Positions 43,680 to 53,398 are shown, counted from the stretch's first letter. The stretch: 64,000 nucleotides of DNA from Chitinophaga caseinilytica (GCF_038396765.1 NZ_CP150096.1:4199001-4263000), one strand, 5' to 3'. A program made the numbers and translations. Notes: a model not told the origin generated them from the letters alone.

Positions 43680-45263
43680 TTACTTATGTATCTCCGAAGT
43701 GAAATGGAACTCGATATCGGGATTGTTGGCCCGTTCGGTATTGAGGTACCATTCTGATTGCGCAAGGTACACGAGGTGACCGTCTTTATCCTGCACTACG
43801 TTGGCGCCTTTGAAGCGGGTGAATTCTTCCAGCTTCTTTTTATCGCCGGTGATCCAGCAGGCTTTGTAGAAGGGCAGTGTATTGAACTGGCAGGAAGCGC
43901 CGTATTCCTGGAGCAGGCGGTATTGGATTACTTCGAACTGGAGGTCGCCCACGCAGCCAATGATCTTGCGGTTGCCGTTGTGTTGGGTGAAAAGCTGGGC
44001 CACGCCTTCGTCGGTCAGCTGGGAAATTCCTTTCTCCAGTTGCTTGGTTTTCATGGGGTCTTTGTTCACCAGTTCCTTAAACAGTTCAGGCGAGAAGCTG
44101 GGGATACCGGTGAAGAAGAAGTTTTCTCCTTCGGTGAGCGTATCGCCGATCTTGAAGTTGCCGGTATCGAAAAGGCCCACCACATCGCCGGGGAACGCGT
44201 CGTCCACGATGTTCTTTTCCCGCGCCAGGAAGCTGTAGGGGTTGGCGAAGCGCACGTCTTTGTCGAGCCGTACGTGGTGGAAATATTTATTCCGCTCGAA
44301 CCGTCCGGAGCATACGCGCAAGAACGCGATACGGTCTCTGTGCCGGGGATCGAGGTTGGCGTGTATCTTGAAAATGAAGCCGGAGAACTTGTCTTCCGTG
44401 GCTTTCACTTCACGGGTGCTGGCTTCACGGTCGCGCGGGATAGGGGCGATGTCTACGAAAGTATCCAGGAGGTCTTTGACCCCGAAGTTGTTCACGGCAG
44501 AGCCGAAGAACACGGGGGCCAGTTTGCCTTCCAGGTAGGGTTGCGCGTCGAAGGTATCGTAAACGCCTTCGATCAGTTCCACGTCGTTGCGCAGCTGCGC
44601 GGCGTCCGTGGCGCTGAAAAGCTCGTCGATCCGCGGGCTGGTCAGATCGGCCAGCGGCACGATATCTTCGTCGGTAGCCTTGCGGTTGGCCGCGAAGGAA
44701 ACGAAGCTTTTGTCGTACAGGTTGTATACGCCCTTGAAATCCTTGCCGCCGTTGATGGGCCAGCTGAGGGGGCGTACGCGGATGTTGAGCAGTTCTTCCA
44801 GCTCATCGAGCAGGTCGAAAGGGTTTTTACCGTCGCGGTCGAGCTTGTTGACGAAGATGATCACGGGCGTGTCGCGCATGCGGCAGACTTCCATGAGCTT
44901 CTTGGTCTGTTCTTCCACGCCTTTCACGCAGTCGATCACCAGTACAACGCTGTCGACCGCCGTGAGGGTACGGTAAGTATCTTCGGCGAAGTCTTTGTGA
45001 CCGGGGGTATCGAGGAGGTTAATGAGAATGTCCCGGTATTCGAACGTCATTACGGAGGTGGCAACGGAGATACCGCGCTGCCGTTCGATCTCCATGAAGT
45101 CGGAAGTGGTGTGTTTTTTTATCTTGTTGGATTTCACCGCGCCTGCCGTCTGGATGGCCCCGCCGAAGAGCAGGAACTTCTCCGTGAGGGTGGTTTTACC
45201 GGCGTCAGGGTGGGCGATGATCGCGAATGTTTTCCTTTTATTGATCTCGTTGATGTACTTCAT
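43680..45263 (-). CDS. prfC: Peptide chain release factor 3 (RF3)
   Basis: A 527-aa translational GTPase that recycles RF1 and RF2 after peptide release. G-motifs: P-loop [13 protein letters not shown] (about 18-30), RGISVATSV (G2), DTPGHKDF (G3, about 85), [11 protein letters not shown] (G4). The C-terminal domains resemble RF3 ([14 protein letters not shown]). Start ATG at 45263. The -7 box TACCTTTG at 45288-45281 is 18 nt upstream. Divergent from the permease gene. Confidence 0.95.
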   Translation of the reverse strand: MKYINEINKRKTFAIIAHPDAGKTTLTEKFLLFGGAIQTAGAVKSNKIKKHTTSDFMEIERQRGISVATSVMTFEYRDILINLLDTPGHKDFAEDTYRTLTAVDSVVLVIDCVKGVEEQTKKLMEVCRMRDTPVIIFVNKLDRDGKNPFDLLDELEELLNIRVRPLSWPINGGKDFKGVYNLYDKSFVSFAANRKATDEDIVPLADLTSPRIDELFSATDAAQLRNDVELIEGVYDTFDAQPYLEGKLAPVFFGSAVNNFGVKDLLDTFVDIAPIPRDREASTREVKATEDKFSGFIFKIHANLDPRHRDRIAFLRVCSGRFERNKYFHHVRLDKDVRFANPYSFLAREKNIVDDAFPGDVVGLFDTGNFKIGDTLTEGENFFFTGIPSFSPELFKELVNKDPMKTKQLEKGISQLTDEGVAQLFTQHNGNRKIIGCVGDLQFEVIQYRLLQEYGASCQFNTLPFYKACWITGDKKKLEEFTRFKGANVVQDKDGHLVYLAQSEWYLNTERANNPDIEFHFTSEIHK

Positions 45264-45280
45264 CGTTTAATAAATGGCTG

Positions 45281-45288
45281 CAAAGGTA
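45281..45288 (-). promoter_or_regulatory. Putative -7 box of prfC
   Basis: TACCTTTG on the minus strand, exact TAnnTTTG match, 17 nt before the start codon. A -33 TTTG is not evident. Confidence 0.5.
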
Positions 45289-45354
45289 CATTTTTCCGGG
45301 AAAAAGGAGCGCCTTCGAGGCGGATGGCATTGGTTTATATGTTATTTTTGGTTT

Positions 45355-46608
45355 ATGCTATCATCGCTCAAGATATTTTGGAACAGTCTGAAAATGGCCC
45401 TGCAGGAGCTGCGGGTCAATAAGCTGCGGACTTTCCTGTCGCTGCTGGGCATTACCATCGGCATTTTCTGCATCATCGCGGTACTGACGGTGACGGAGAG
45501 TATGGAGACTTCCATCCGGAAAGACCTTAACTCGCTGGGCACCAACGTGATCTATGTCGAAAAGTGGCCTTGGGACGGCGGGGGTGAATGGTGGCAGTAT
45601 GTGAACCGCCCGCAGCCCAAATTCCAGGAAGTCCGCCAGGTCAAAGACAAAGTAGGCTCCGCAGATGCCGTCACTTTCACTTTTTCCACCAGCGGCCGGA
45701 AAGTGGAGTTCGGGTCGGACTATATGGACCAGGTAGCCCTCATCGCCACATCGGCCGATCTTGACAAGATGCAGACCATCGAACTGGCGGCCGGGCGGTA
45801 TTTTAGTCCCTCCGAATTCAACAGCAGTTCCAACGCCGTAGTGCTGGGCTGGAACATCGCCGACGGGCTTTTCGGCAACGTGGACGCTGCCGTGGGCAAG
45901 GAGATCCGCGTATCCAGCCGGAAGTGCCGGGTGATCGGGGTACTGAAACGGAAAGGGGACAGCATGATCGGCGGGGTGCTGAACGACGATTGTGTGCTCA
46001 TGAACTACCTCTACGCCCGTACGATCGTGGACGAGCGGAACTGGAATACGAATACGACCATATTGGTCCGTTCTGCTGACGGTATCCCCACCGCGCAGCT
46101 GAAAGACGACCTCACGGGGGCCATGCGGGCCATCCGGCGGTTGAAACCGGCAGACGGGAACGATTTTGCCCTGAACGAGATCACCACGGTGCAGGGGGAA
46201 CTCACCACGCTCTTTACCTACATCAACGCCGGCGGCTGGATGATCGCAGCATTCGCGTTGCTGGTGGGCGGTTTCGGGATCGCGAACATCATGTTCGTGA
46301 CAGTAAAGGAAAGAACGAATATCATCGGCCTGAAAAAGGCCATAGGCGCCCGCCCGGGCGTCATATTGACGGAATTCCTCATCGAGTCCATGATCCTTTG
46401 CATGGTAGGCGGTGGCCTGGGGCTGCTATTCGTCTACGGGGGCGCCCTGATCGCCAGGAACATGTTCAGCTCCTTCCAGATCGGGCTTTCGATCGGCAAT
46501 ATCATCCTCGGGTTTTCCATTTCCGGGATCGTGGGGATCATTGCCGGGTTCATTCCCGCTTACACCGCCAGCAAGCTCGACCCAGTTGTGGCGATCAGGA
46601 GCAATTGA
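45355..46608 (+). CDS. ABC transporter permease, MacB/FtsX type
   Basis: About 417 aa from ATG 45355 (MLSSLKIFWNSLKMALQELRVNK); the longer frame at 45274 has no start signal. Helix 1 (about 24-45, FLSLLGITIGIFCIIAVLTV), then a periplasmic MacB_PCD domain (about 50-280), then three helices near 300-410 (WMIAAFALLVGGFGIANIMFV, KKAIGARPGVILTEFLIES, SIGNIILGFSISGIVGIIAGF). It is an FtsX/MacB-type exporter or lipoprotein transport permease; no ATPase gene is adjacent, so the partner is elsewhere. A TATTTTTG box at 45343-45350 lies only 5 nt before the start. Confidence 0.88.
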   Translation: MLSSLKIFWNSLKMALQELRVNKLRTFLSLLGITIGIFCIIAVLTVTESMETSIRKDLNSLGTNVIYVEKWPWDGGGEWWQYVNRPQPKFQEVRQVKDKVGSADAVTFTFSTSGRKVEFGSDYMDQVALIATSADLDKMQTIELAAGRYFSPSEFNSSSNAVVLGWNIADGLFGNVDAAVGKEIRVSSRKCRVIGVLKRKGDSMIGGVLNDDCVLMNYLYARTIVDERNWNTNTTILVRSADGIPTAQLKDDLTGAMRAIRRLKPADGNDFALNEITTVQGELTTLFTYINAGGWMIAAFALLVGGFGIANIMFVTVKERTNIIGLKKAIGARPGVILTEFLIESMILCMVGGGLGLLFVYGGALIARNMFSSFQIGLSIGNIILGFSISGIVGIIAGFIPAYTASKLDPVVAIRSN

Positions 46609-46672
46609 CGATTTCCGGAAATCTCCAATGTGCCGCGTTATTGAACCGACGGCAAAAATCAGCATTTCAGTC

Positions 46673-46912
46673 ATGAATCAGTTGAATCCCATTGCGATGA
46701 AATTAGCGGAGTTAAAAAAACTTGAAAAGAAGGACTGCATCTTCCTGGAAGATGTTGATCCCATTTTCCGGGACGACCTGCAAACATTCATCATCGGAGA
46801 AACGATGACTTTGAAGGACGGGAAACTGATCATTCATCGTAGCCTGTTTCGAAGATGGCTTCAAAAAATCCAAACCGAAGGGTTAGATCACAAGAAAGAC
46901 GCTACAACATGA
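46673..46912 (+). CDS. Small helical protein upstream of and overlapping fic
   Basis: A 79-aa soluble protein (start ATG 46673). It is hydrophilic and helical, with charged ends, and has no signal. Its stop overlaps the fic start by 4 nt (ATGA), so the two are translated together. Position suggests an antitoxin-like or accessory partner of the Fic protein. No family recognised. Confidence 0.6.
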   Translation: MNQLNPIAMKLAELKKLEKKDCIFLEDVDPIFRDDLQTFIIGETMTLKDGKLIIHRSLFRRWLQKIQTEGLDHKKDATT

Positions 46913-47718
46913 CTACTGAAAAATTCGAAAAGATCAATTCGCTGAAAAACCGCATTGATAGTCTTAACGATATGAAGGAATGGGATGATTCGTTTATCGA
47001 AATGGTAAAAACGGACTTCACCTATAACTCCAACAAGCTTGAAGGAAATGCGCTCACTTTCGGACAGACGATTGCGGCATTGAAGGATCTTGTTACACCA
47101 GGGAGCCACGCTTCGAGCGACATACTGGACGTGATAAATCATCAGGAAATTTTGGACGTCGTATTCGATAATCACCGCACGGAAAAGATATCCGTTGAAA
47201 ACATCCTGCAACTCCATAAAGTCTTGATGAAATACATCGTTCAATGGGAAGACGACGGTCATTACAGTCCCGGACGTTTTAAAATGTTCGAGAACGCGAC
47301 CATGCTGAGCGGTGGTAAAATTTATCGATATTTACCTCCTGCCGAAGTGCCGGATGCGATGGAAGCCCTCGTGACTGCCATCAATCACCAACTTACCGGG
47401 GTAGATTATGCTGATATCAACCGGCATCCGCTTACGATAGCCACCCGATTTCATCAACAGTTTCTCGATATTCATCCGTTTAGCGACGGCAATGGCAGGA
47501 TAGCCCGGATTTTCGTAAACCTGATACTGCTGAAAACCGGTTTTCCGCCAATTTTCATTAAGGAAGTTGACCGGAAAACATATCTCCACCTGTTCGAGCT
47601 ATCCCAAAAGGATATCCTTCCCATGCAGGAATTTTTTGCCGACAAACTCCTTGAAAGCCTGGACGTTAAGTTGGATTTCGTGCTCCAGGCGATCCAGTCC
47701 GGCGAAACGGCTGCATAG
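46909..47718 (+). CDS. fic: Class II Fic protein (AMP-transferase type)
   Basis: A 269-aa Fic-domain protein. The Fic motif HPFSDGNGR is at residues 189-197, as expected for an AMP- or NMP-transferase using the His as general base. An N-terminal inhibitory motif of the [S/T]xxxE[G/N] type is at 41-46 (SNKLEG), so it is class II, self-inhibited. Fic proteins AMPylate target proteins; substrates are unknown here. It is preceded by the 79-aa gene with a 4-nt overlap. Confidence 0.92.
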   Translation: MTTEKFEKINSLKNRIDSLNDMKEWDDSFIEMVKTDFTYNSNKLEGNALTFGQTIAALKDLVTPGSHASSDILDVINHQEILDVVFDNHRTEKISVENILQLHKVLMKYIVQWEDDGHYSPGRFKMFENATMLSGGKIYRYLPPAEVPDAMEALVTAINHQLTGVDYADINRHPLTIATRFHQQFLDIHPFSDGNGRIARIFVNLILLKTGFPPIFIKEVDRKTYLHLFELSQKDILPMQEFFADKLLESLDVKLDFVLQAIQSGETAA

Positions 47719-47770
47719 CCATCCCGGGTTGCAGCTTCCTTCTTTGGCACACCAATTGCCTTCCCCTCCA

Positions 47771-47778
47771 TATCTTTG
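47771..47778 (+). promoter_or_regulatory. Putative -7 box of the DUF4197 gene
   Basis: TATCTTTG fits TAnnTTTG, 20 nt before the start codon. TTTG at 47743-47746 lies 24 nt upstream, a little far for a -33 box. Confidence 0.5.
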
Positions 47779-47798
47779 CACGCAATTCAAATCAACCG

Positions 47799-48524
47799 AT
47801 GAAACACATATTCCTTGCCGGCGCCCTTTGCATGACGCTCTTTTCGGGATGCGAGACCACTCAACAGATCCTCAGTACGCTGCCCACTACCACAACCACC
47901 GGTCAGCCCAACAGTTTCCAGATCGCCGCAGGCCTCAAAGAAGCCCTCAGCATAGGTGCCCAGAATTCCGCCAGCCGCCTTTCCGCGCCCAACGGGTTCT
48001 TCGCCAACGCCATGCTCAAAATCCTCATGCCCCCCGAAGCGCAGAAAGTGGAATCCACCCTCCGCAACCTCGGCATGGGCAACGTTGTCGATAAAGCCAT
48101 CCTCGCCATGAACCGCGGTGCCGAAGAAGCCGCCAAATCAGCTGCGCCCATCTTCGTGAACGCCATCAAACAAATGTCCATCACCGACGCTATCGGTATC
48201 CTCCGCGGGGGCGACTTCGCCGCTACCAACTATTTCAAGCAAAAAACCACTTCAGCCCTCACCACCGCCTTCAGCCCCGTGATCAACAACGCCCTGAAGA
48301 AAGTAGACGCCACCAAATATTGGGCAGACGTATTCACCGTCTATAACAAATTCTCCAAAACACCCGTCAATACCGACCTTACCGCCTACGTCACCGAACG
48401 CGCCATCAACGGCATCTTCCATGAAGTAGGAGCGGAGGAACAAAAAATCCGTAAAGACCCCGCCGCCCGCGTCACCGAGCTCCTCAAAACAGTCTTCGGC
48501 AGCTCGCTGGCCCAGAACAAATAA
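47799..48524 (+). CDS. DUF4197 lipoprotein
   Basis: A 241-aa protein with a lipobox (FSGC, Cys18) after a short hydrophobic signal. The DUF4197 domain is at about 40-240, with conserved pattern LKEALSIGAQNS, then YFKQKTTSAL, YVTERAINGIF. Function of the family is unknown. Single gene with a good -7 box and a terminator. Confidence 0.88.
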   Translation: MKHIFLAGALCMTLFSGCETTQQILSTLPTTTTTGQPNSFQIAAGLKEALSIGAQNSASRLSAPNGFFANAMLKILMPPEAQKVESTLRNLGMGNVVDKAILAMNRGAEEAAKSAAPIFVNAIKQMSITDAIGILRGGDFAATNYFKQKTTSALTTAFSPVINNALKKVDATKYWADVFTVYNKFSKTPVNTDLTAYVTERAINGIFHEVGAEEQKIRKDPAARVTELLKTVFGSSLAQNK

Positions 48525-48543
48525 TCACTTGCCCGTCGAAAAT

Positions 48544-48590
48544 AGCCATGGCCCGCCCGAACGGCCGTTCCCGCAGGCCATGGCCTTTTT
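48544..48590 (+). terminator. Terminator after the DUF4197 gene
   Basis: Stem CCATGGCC/GGCCATGG with a long loop, followed by CCTTTTTAT. Confidence 0.7.
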
Positions 48591-48648
48591 ATATAATGGT
48601 TTAGGTGCATGTGTGCCGGCAGGGCATGCATTTCCGGTGGTTTTCGCG

Positions 48649-48656
48649 TAACTTTG
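48649..48656 (+). promoter_or_regulatory. Putative -7 box of tsaD
   Basis: TAACTTTG fits TAnnTTTG and ends 7 nt before the start codon, so the mRNA would be almost leaderless. Confidence 0.45.
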
Positions 48657-48663
48657 CGGACTT

Positions 48664-49671
48664 ATGCCGGTTAACATACTTGCCATAGAATCTTCCTGCG
48701 ACGATACCAGCGCAGCCGTCATCTCCGACGGGACCATCCTGTCCAACGTCATCGCCGGACAGGCCGTTCACCAACAATACGGCGGGGTAGTGCCCGAACT
48801 GGCTTCCCGCGCCCACCAGGAAAACATCGTTCCGGTGGTAGACCTGGCACTGAAGAAAGCCGGCATGCAGCCGGAAGACCTCAGCGCCATCGCATTCACG
48901 CAAAGCCCCGGCCTCATCGGCTCGCTGCTGGTCGGCAGTTGCTTTGCCAAGTCGATGGCCCTGGCGCTCGATCTCCCGCTGATCGGCGTTCACCATATGC
49001 AGGCGCACGTGCTCGCCAATTTCATCGACGATCCCAAACCGGCCTTTCCCTGCCTTTGCCTCACCGTTTCAGGCGGCCATACGCAGATCGTGCTGGTAGA
49101 CGGGCCGCTGCAAATGAAAGTCATCGGCGAAACGCTCGACGACGCCGCCGGCGAAGCGTTCGATAAATCCGCCAAACTCCTCGGCCTGCCGTACCCCGGC
49201 GGCCCGCTGGTCGACAGATACGCCAAAGAAGGCAATCCCAAAGCCTACCGGTTCCCCGAGCCGCAGATCCCCGGCCTGGATTTCAGCTTTTCCGGCCTTA
49301 AAACGTCGATCCTGTATTTCCTGCAGGAAAACACGGCGAAAGACCCGGCATTCGTGGAAACCCACCTGGCCGATATCTGCGCGTCCATCCAGCACCGCAT
49401 CGTCACGATTCTCACGAACAAGCTCGCGAAAGCAGCGCAGGAAACGGGGATCACGGAGATTTGCATCGCCGGCGGCGTAAGCGCCAATTCCGGGCTGCGC
49501 AATGCCCTGGAGGCGCTCGGCAAGCAAAATGGCTGGAATGTCTACATCCCGCAGTTCCAGTATTGTACGGACAATGCCGCCATGATCGCCATGACGGCGC
49601 ATTACAAATACCTCGCCGGGGCTTTCAGTCCTGCGGATACCGTTCCCACGGCCCGCGCGGCATTCGAATAA
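48664..49671 (+). CDS. tsaD: tRNA N6-adenosine threonylcarbamoyltransferase TsaD
   Basis: A 335-aa Kae1/TsaD protein, which transfers threonylcarbamoyl to A37 of ANN-decoding tRNAs. Motifs: N-terminal ILAIESSCDDTSAAV; metal-binding His111-x-x-x-His115 (HHMQAH); SGGHTQ; FDKSAKLLGLPYPGGP; and the GGVSANSGLR loop. Length and order are normal. The next gene, trmN6, starts 7 nt later on the same strand. Confidence 0.97.
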   Translation: MPVNILAIESSCDDTSAAVISDGTILSNVIAGQAVHQQYGGVVPELASRAHQENIVPVVDLALKKAGMQPEDLSAIAFTQSPGLIGSLLVGSCFAKSMALALDLPLIGVHHMQAHVLANFIDDPKPAFPCLCLTVSGGHTQIVLVDGPLQMKVIGETLDDAAGEAFDKSAKLLGLPYPGGPLVDRYAKEGNPKAYRFPEPQIPGLDFSFSGLKTSILYFLQENTAKDPAFVETHLADICASIQHRIVTILTNKLAKAAQETGITEICIAGGVSANSGLRNALEALGKQNGWNVYIPQFQYCTDNAAMIAMTAHYKYLAGAFSPADTVPTARAAFE

Positions 49672-49678
49672 GCGAAAC

Positions 49679-50392
49679 ATGGGGAATTCCTGGTTCCAGT
49701 TCAAGCAGTTCAGGGTAGAGCAGGCCGGCAGCGCCATGAAAGTCTGTACCGACGCGTGCATTCAAGGCGCGTGGACGGCCGCCAGCCTCCAATCGCGCCC
49801 GCCCTCCCGCGTGCTGGACATCGGCACCGGAACAGGCCTCCTCAGCCTGATGCTCGCCCAGGTAACACCGGCAATCATCGACGCCGTGGAACTGGACACC
49901 GCCGCAGCCGCACAAGCCATCGCCAATTTCGCCGGATCGCCCTGGAACACCCGGCTCCACGGCCTGCAATCCGACATCCGGACATTTTCCAGCCCAGAAA
50001 CCTACGATTTCATCATCACCAATCCGCCGTTTTTCCAGAACGACCTTCGCGGCCCCGATGCCCGGCGCACCGCTGCGATGCATACCGCTACGCTGGGATA
50101 CGCTGACCTGCTCGATGCCATCGCAAGATTGCTGTCGCCCGGAGGCAGCTTTTCGATTTTGCTGCCGTACGCGGAGTTCCGGATTTTCCAGGAACTTGCC
50201 AAGGCGCAAGGCCATTCCCTCCGCGCACTCCTCGACATACAACAGTCGCCCGCACATGCGCCCTTTCGTTCGGTCGGCATCTTCGGAAAAGGCGACGCAC
50301 AACCCGCCGAAACGCTTGTCATCCACGACGAACACCGGCAATATACCCCCGCGTTTTCCGCACTGCTGCAGCCTTTCTATCTCTATCTCTGA
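49679..50392 (+). CDS. trmN6: tRNA1(Val) A37 N6-methyltransferase TrmN6
   Basis: A 237-aa SAM-dependent methyltransferase. Motif I LDIGTGTGLLSLML at about 43-56; catalytic NPPF motif at 115-118; YfiC-type N-terminus (FKQFRVEQAGSAMKVCTDA). It methylates A37 of tRNA-Val. It sits directly behind tsaD, so two genes acting on tRNA position 37 form an operon. Confidence 0.9.
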   Translation: MGNSWFQFKQFRVEQAGSAMKVCTDACIQGAWTAASLQSRPPSRVLDIGTGTGLLSLMLAQVTPAIIDAVELDTAAAAQAIANFAGSPWNTRLHGLQSDIRTFSSPETYDFIITNPPFFQNDLRGPDARRTAAMHTATLGYADLLDAIARLLSPGGSFSILLPYAEFRIFQELAKAQGHSLRALLDIQQSPAHAPFRSVGIFGKGDAQPAETLVIHDEHRQYTPAFSALLQPFYLYL

Positions 50393-50474
50393 CTGCTGCC
50401 GGCTTCCTGAAACAAATTGACGAGATTTAGAAACGGATCGACGAACGCCGCGCCGGCTTCATGCTGTATTTTGA

Positions 50475-52520
50475 ATGATGAAATTCCACGTCATGAAACT
50501 AGCATTGTCTTTGATCGCCCTGCTGAACCTATATTTTGCCAAAGCGCAAACGGTTGACCCGACTATTAACAGTAAGATGAAAGTAACCTGGCCCGCCGGA
50601 AATTCCCGGACCGGCAAAGTCGTTTTCAACCTGGCGCCCGGCCATCCGCTTTTCCAGGAAATTTCCCTCGACGGCAAACGTATCGCTGCACAGGCTGACC
50701 CGGTTTTTGTCGTAAGCGTGGGAAGGAGAGACCTGCTATCCCAAAACCGCTGGAACATCTTTTTCGATAAAGTACCCGAAAGGCCCTTCCAGAGCCATGT
50801 TCTGACGATCAGGAAAACCAACGCGGCAGTAAGAACGGAAGGCAGCAGGACGATCGTCACCATCGGGCCCATATCCGCAGAAACCTTCGAAGGCAACCTG
50901 GAAATCACGTTCTATCACGGCAGCCCGCTCTTCAACGTGGCGGCCGTTGTTTCCACCCAAACAGACGCCAAGGCGATCGTGTTCGATGCCGGTTTTACAA
51001 GCGCATCGAAAGACTGGCAAACTTTTTCATGGATCAATACCGGTGATTCGCTCATACGCGCAAATGCTGCAAAAGCGGACACCGCCCGCAACGTTGCCGT
51101 GAAATATCGTGCCATCGCGGCTTCCGGGAAACAGGGCACGTTGGCCGTATTTCCTCCGCCGCACCAGTATTTCTATCCGCTGGACGAAGCCTTCAACCTC
51201 CGGTTCACCTGGTTTGGCAAAGGTTACCGCGGATTGGTGCCGGGAAACGGGATCGGCATCCGGCAGGAATTGCAGGGCGACAAGCGCTTCGTTCCCTGGT
51301 TCAACGCGCCGCCAGGCACGCAGCAACGCATGAACTTTTTCTGTCTGCTCGATACAGAAAGCGAAACGGCGGCCTTTGCCGCGGTAAAACGGTATACGCA
51401 TAACGACCGGTACGTTCCGCTGCCGGGATTCAAAACGATGTCGAGCCATTTCCATAACGAATTCGTCATGAAAGTGATGCTGGCGGGGAAACCGGTGCCG
51501 GAACGGCCGGAGTTCGTGGACGTGTTCAAACGGCTGGGCGTAGACATTGTGCACCTGGCGGAATTCCATTATACCGCCGATCCCAAAGGGCCGGACGAAA
51601 AGCGGCTCCCGCAGCTGAAAGCGCTGTTCGAACTTTGTGAAAAGCAGTCGGATAAGGATTTCCTGCTGTTGCCGGGAGAAGAGCCCAACGAGTTTTTCGG
51701 AGGGCATTGGCTGAATATTTTTCCGCGGCCGGTATATTGGGTGATGTCGCGCCGGGAACAGACGCCCTATGTCGAAGACCGGCCAGGCTTCGGCAAAGTG
51801 TACCACATCGGCAATACATCCGAAATGCTGCAACTGCTCAAAGATGAAAGCGGTCTGGCCTGGACGGCGCATCCGCGTACGAAAGGCTCCGTCAACACAC
51901 CGGACATCTACAACCATGAAGCTTTTTTTCAGTCAGACAGGTTCATGGGCGCAGCGTGGAAAGCCATGCCCGCCGACCTTTCCGAGCCGCGTCTCGGCAG
52001 GCGGGTGCTCGATCTGCTCGACGATATGAATAACTGGGGAACGCGGAAAACGGTCATCGCCGAAGCCGACCTTTTTACCATTACGCCCGACAATGAAATG
52101 TACGCCCACATGAACGTCAATTACCTCATGCTCGACAAACTGCCGGCGTACCAGGACAGCTGGTTGCCCATCCTGGACGCCATGCAATACGGGCGGTTTT
52201 TCAGTACCACGGGCGAGGTGCTCATGCCGTCTCTGCGGATCAACGGTCGCATTTCCGGCGACAGCCTGCAACTGCCCGCAAACGGGCTTGCGGAGATCGC
52301 GTTGCGCCTGCGCTGGACGTTCCCCATGCAGTTCATTGAAATTATTTCTGGCGACGGGAAAGCGGTGTTCCGGGAGCGGATCGAACTTTCTTATACGGAG
52401 GCTTTCGGCGACAGGGAATTCCGGCTGGAAGCGAAACTCGCCGGCCGCAAATGGGTGCGCGTAGAAGCCTGGGACGTGGCGGTGAACGGTGCTTTCAGCC
52501 AAACGTTTTACATCCGCTGA
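50475..52520 (+). CDS. Exported CehA/McbA-like PHP-type metallohydrolase
   Basis: A 681-aa protein with signal peptide (MKLALSLIALLNLYFAKAQ) and beta-sandwich N-terminal region (about 30-330). The PHP-type metal-binding segments are at about 330-520: SHFHNEF (HxH), AEFHY, PGEEPNEFFGGHW and WTAHPRT. Family members hydrolyse phosphate or ester bonds; the substrate is unknown. It is monocistronic and meets the HxlR gene end to end at about 52525. Confidence 0.6.
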   Translation: MMKFHVMKLALSLIALLNLYFAKAQTVDPTINSKMKVTWPAGNSRTGKVVFNLAPGHPLFQEISLDGKRIAAQADPVFVVSVGRRDLLSQNRWNIFFDKVPERPFQSHVLTIRKTNAAVRTEGSRTIVTIGPISAETFEGNLEITFYHGSPLFNVAAVVSTQTDAKAIVFDAGFTSASKDWQTFSWINTGDSLIRANAAKADTARNVAVKYRAIAASGKQGTLAVFPPPHQYFYPLDEAFNLRFTWFGKGYRGLVPGNGIGIRQELQGDKRFVPWFNAPPGTQQRMNFFCLLDTESETAAFAAVKRYTHNDRYVPLPGFKTMSSHFHNEFVMKVMLAGKPVPERPEFVDVFKRLGVDIVHLAEFHYTADPKGPDEKRLPQLKALFELCEKQSDKDFLLLPGEEPNEFFGGHWLNIFPRPVYWVMSRREQTPYVEDRPGFGKVYHIGNTSEMLQLLKDESGLAWTAHPRTKGSVNTPDIYNHEAFFQSDRFMGAAWKAMPADLSEPRLGRRVLDLLDDMNNWGTRKTVIAEADLFTITPDNEMYAHMNVNYLMLDKLPAYQDSWLPILDAMQYGRFFSTTGEVLMPSLRINGRISGDSLQLPANGLAEIALRLRWTFPMQFIEIISGDGKAVFRERIELSYTEAFGDREFRLEAKLAGRKWVRVEAWDVAVNGAFSQTFYIR

Positions 52521-52527
52521 CAGCAGT

Positions 52528-52821
52528 TCAGGACTGTTCTGCCTGCGCCCGGTGATAATTGGCGACTGCCCAGGCCTGGAGCGCCTGCATCACCGGTTTG
52601 AGCGCGAGCCCTTTTTCCGTGAGCGAGTATTCGACGGTGGGAGGCACGGTGGGATGGGGTTTCCGCGAAATGATCTTCCGCTCTTCCAGCTCCTTCACCG
52701 TTCTGGCCAGCATGCGCGTGTTGATGCCTGGCACCGCGCGCTCCAGTTCCCCGAATCGCAACACTCCGCTCATCAATGCGTTGATGACAGACATCGTCCA
52801 TTTACCGGAAAGGAGGTCCAT
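52528..52821 (-). CDS. HxlR-family HTH regulator, 5' end displaced by an A7 tract
   Basis: A 97-aa HxlR-type winged-helix protein (MDLLSGKWTMSVINALMSG, FGELERAVPGINTRMLARTV, VEYSLTEKGLALKPV). HxlR proteins usually begin about 20 residues earlier with a redox-sensing Cys-Pro. The frame shows that region (PEPCPFQES) upstream of ATG 52821 but has no start codon there. A proper ATG at 52877 lies in another frame, and one additional A in the A7 run (plus-strand T7 at 52850-52856) would join them. So the gene is either frameshifted, read by slippage, or mis-sequenced. Confidence 0.8.
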   Translation of the reverse strand: MDLLSGKWTMSVINALMSGVLRFGELERAVPGINTRMLARTVKELEERKIISRKPHPTVPPTVEYSLTEKGLALKPVMQALQAWAVANYHRAQAEQS

Positions 52822-52971
52822 GGACTCCTGGAACGGACAAGGCTCCGGATTTTTTTCTGCGTGAGCGGTGCTGCCATGCTGAATGCTTTACTTGTTGTCA
52901 GTAGCTGACAAGTTTGCCAGTACTTTTCAAATGTACGGCATCGCATTAACTTAGCGGTCAAACGCCGTTAT

Positions 52972-53385
52972 ATGACCGTGGATCTTATCGAACAATTCAT
53001 TATACAAAACCTGCCCGACACCACCCGCCTCGAGCATGGCGGTTATATTTTTTATTTCTATTCGACGGATCAGATGCTTCCCTTCGTAAGCATCGCCATT
53101 GCTGACAATGAATACGATCATGTGTCGGAATTGAGCAGGGAAGGGGTGTTCAGGGTGAATATCGGTGTGTTGAAGGAAACGTTCGCCGGGATGTTCCCCG
53201 AGCCTTCCGCCGAATGGGACTACGCCGTGCTCGACCGGTTCCTGCCGCATCCGCATTACGCCGCGCAGCATTATATCTGTATTCTCAACCCGGAAGGAGA
53301 AAACGCGGAGACAACCTGCAGGTTGATGGAAGAGGCCTGGATCATCGCGAAGCGGCGGTTTGAGAAGAAACACCCGCAGGGATAG
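52972..53385 (+). CDS. DUF6194 family protein
   Basis: A 137-aa soluble protein matching the DUF6194 pattern: LIEQFIIQNLP, GGYIFYFY, PFVSIAIADNEYDHVSEL, FRVNIGVLKETFAGMF, YAVLDRFLPHPHYAAQHYICILNP. Function unknown. It is divergent from the HxlR gene with about 95 nt between, so the regulator may control it. HxlR-type regulators often control the divergent neighbour. Confidence 0.8.
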   Translation: MTVDLIEQFIIQNLPDTTRLEHGGYIFYFYSTDQMLPFVSIAIADNEYDHVSELSREGVFRVNIGVLKETFAGMFPEPSAEWDYAVLDRFLPHPHYAAQHYICILNPEGENAETTCRLMEEAWIIAKRRFEKKHPQG

Positions 53386-53398
53386 GCGGGAAACGCGA

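Noticed and set aside
43758..45422. 554-aa plus-strand frame opposite prfC
   Set aside because: Antisense of a clear RF3 gene.
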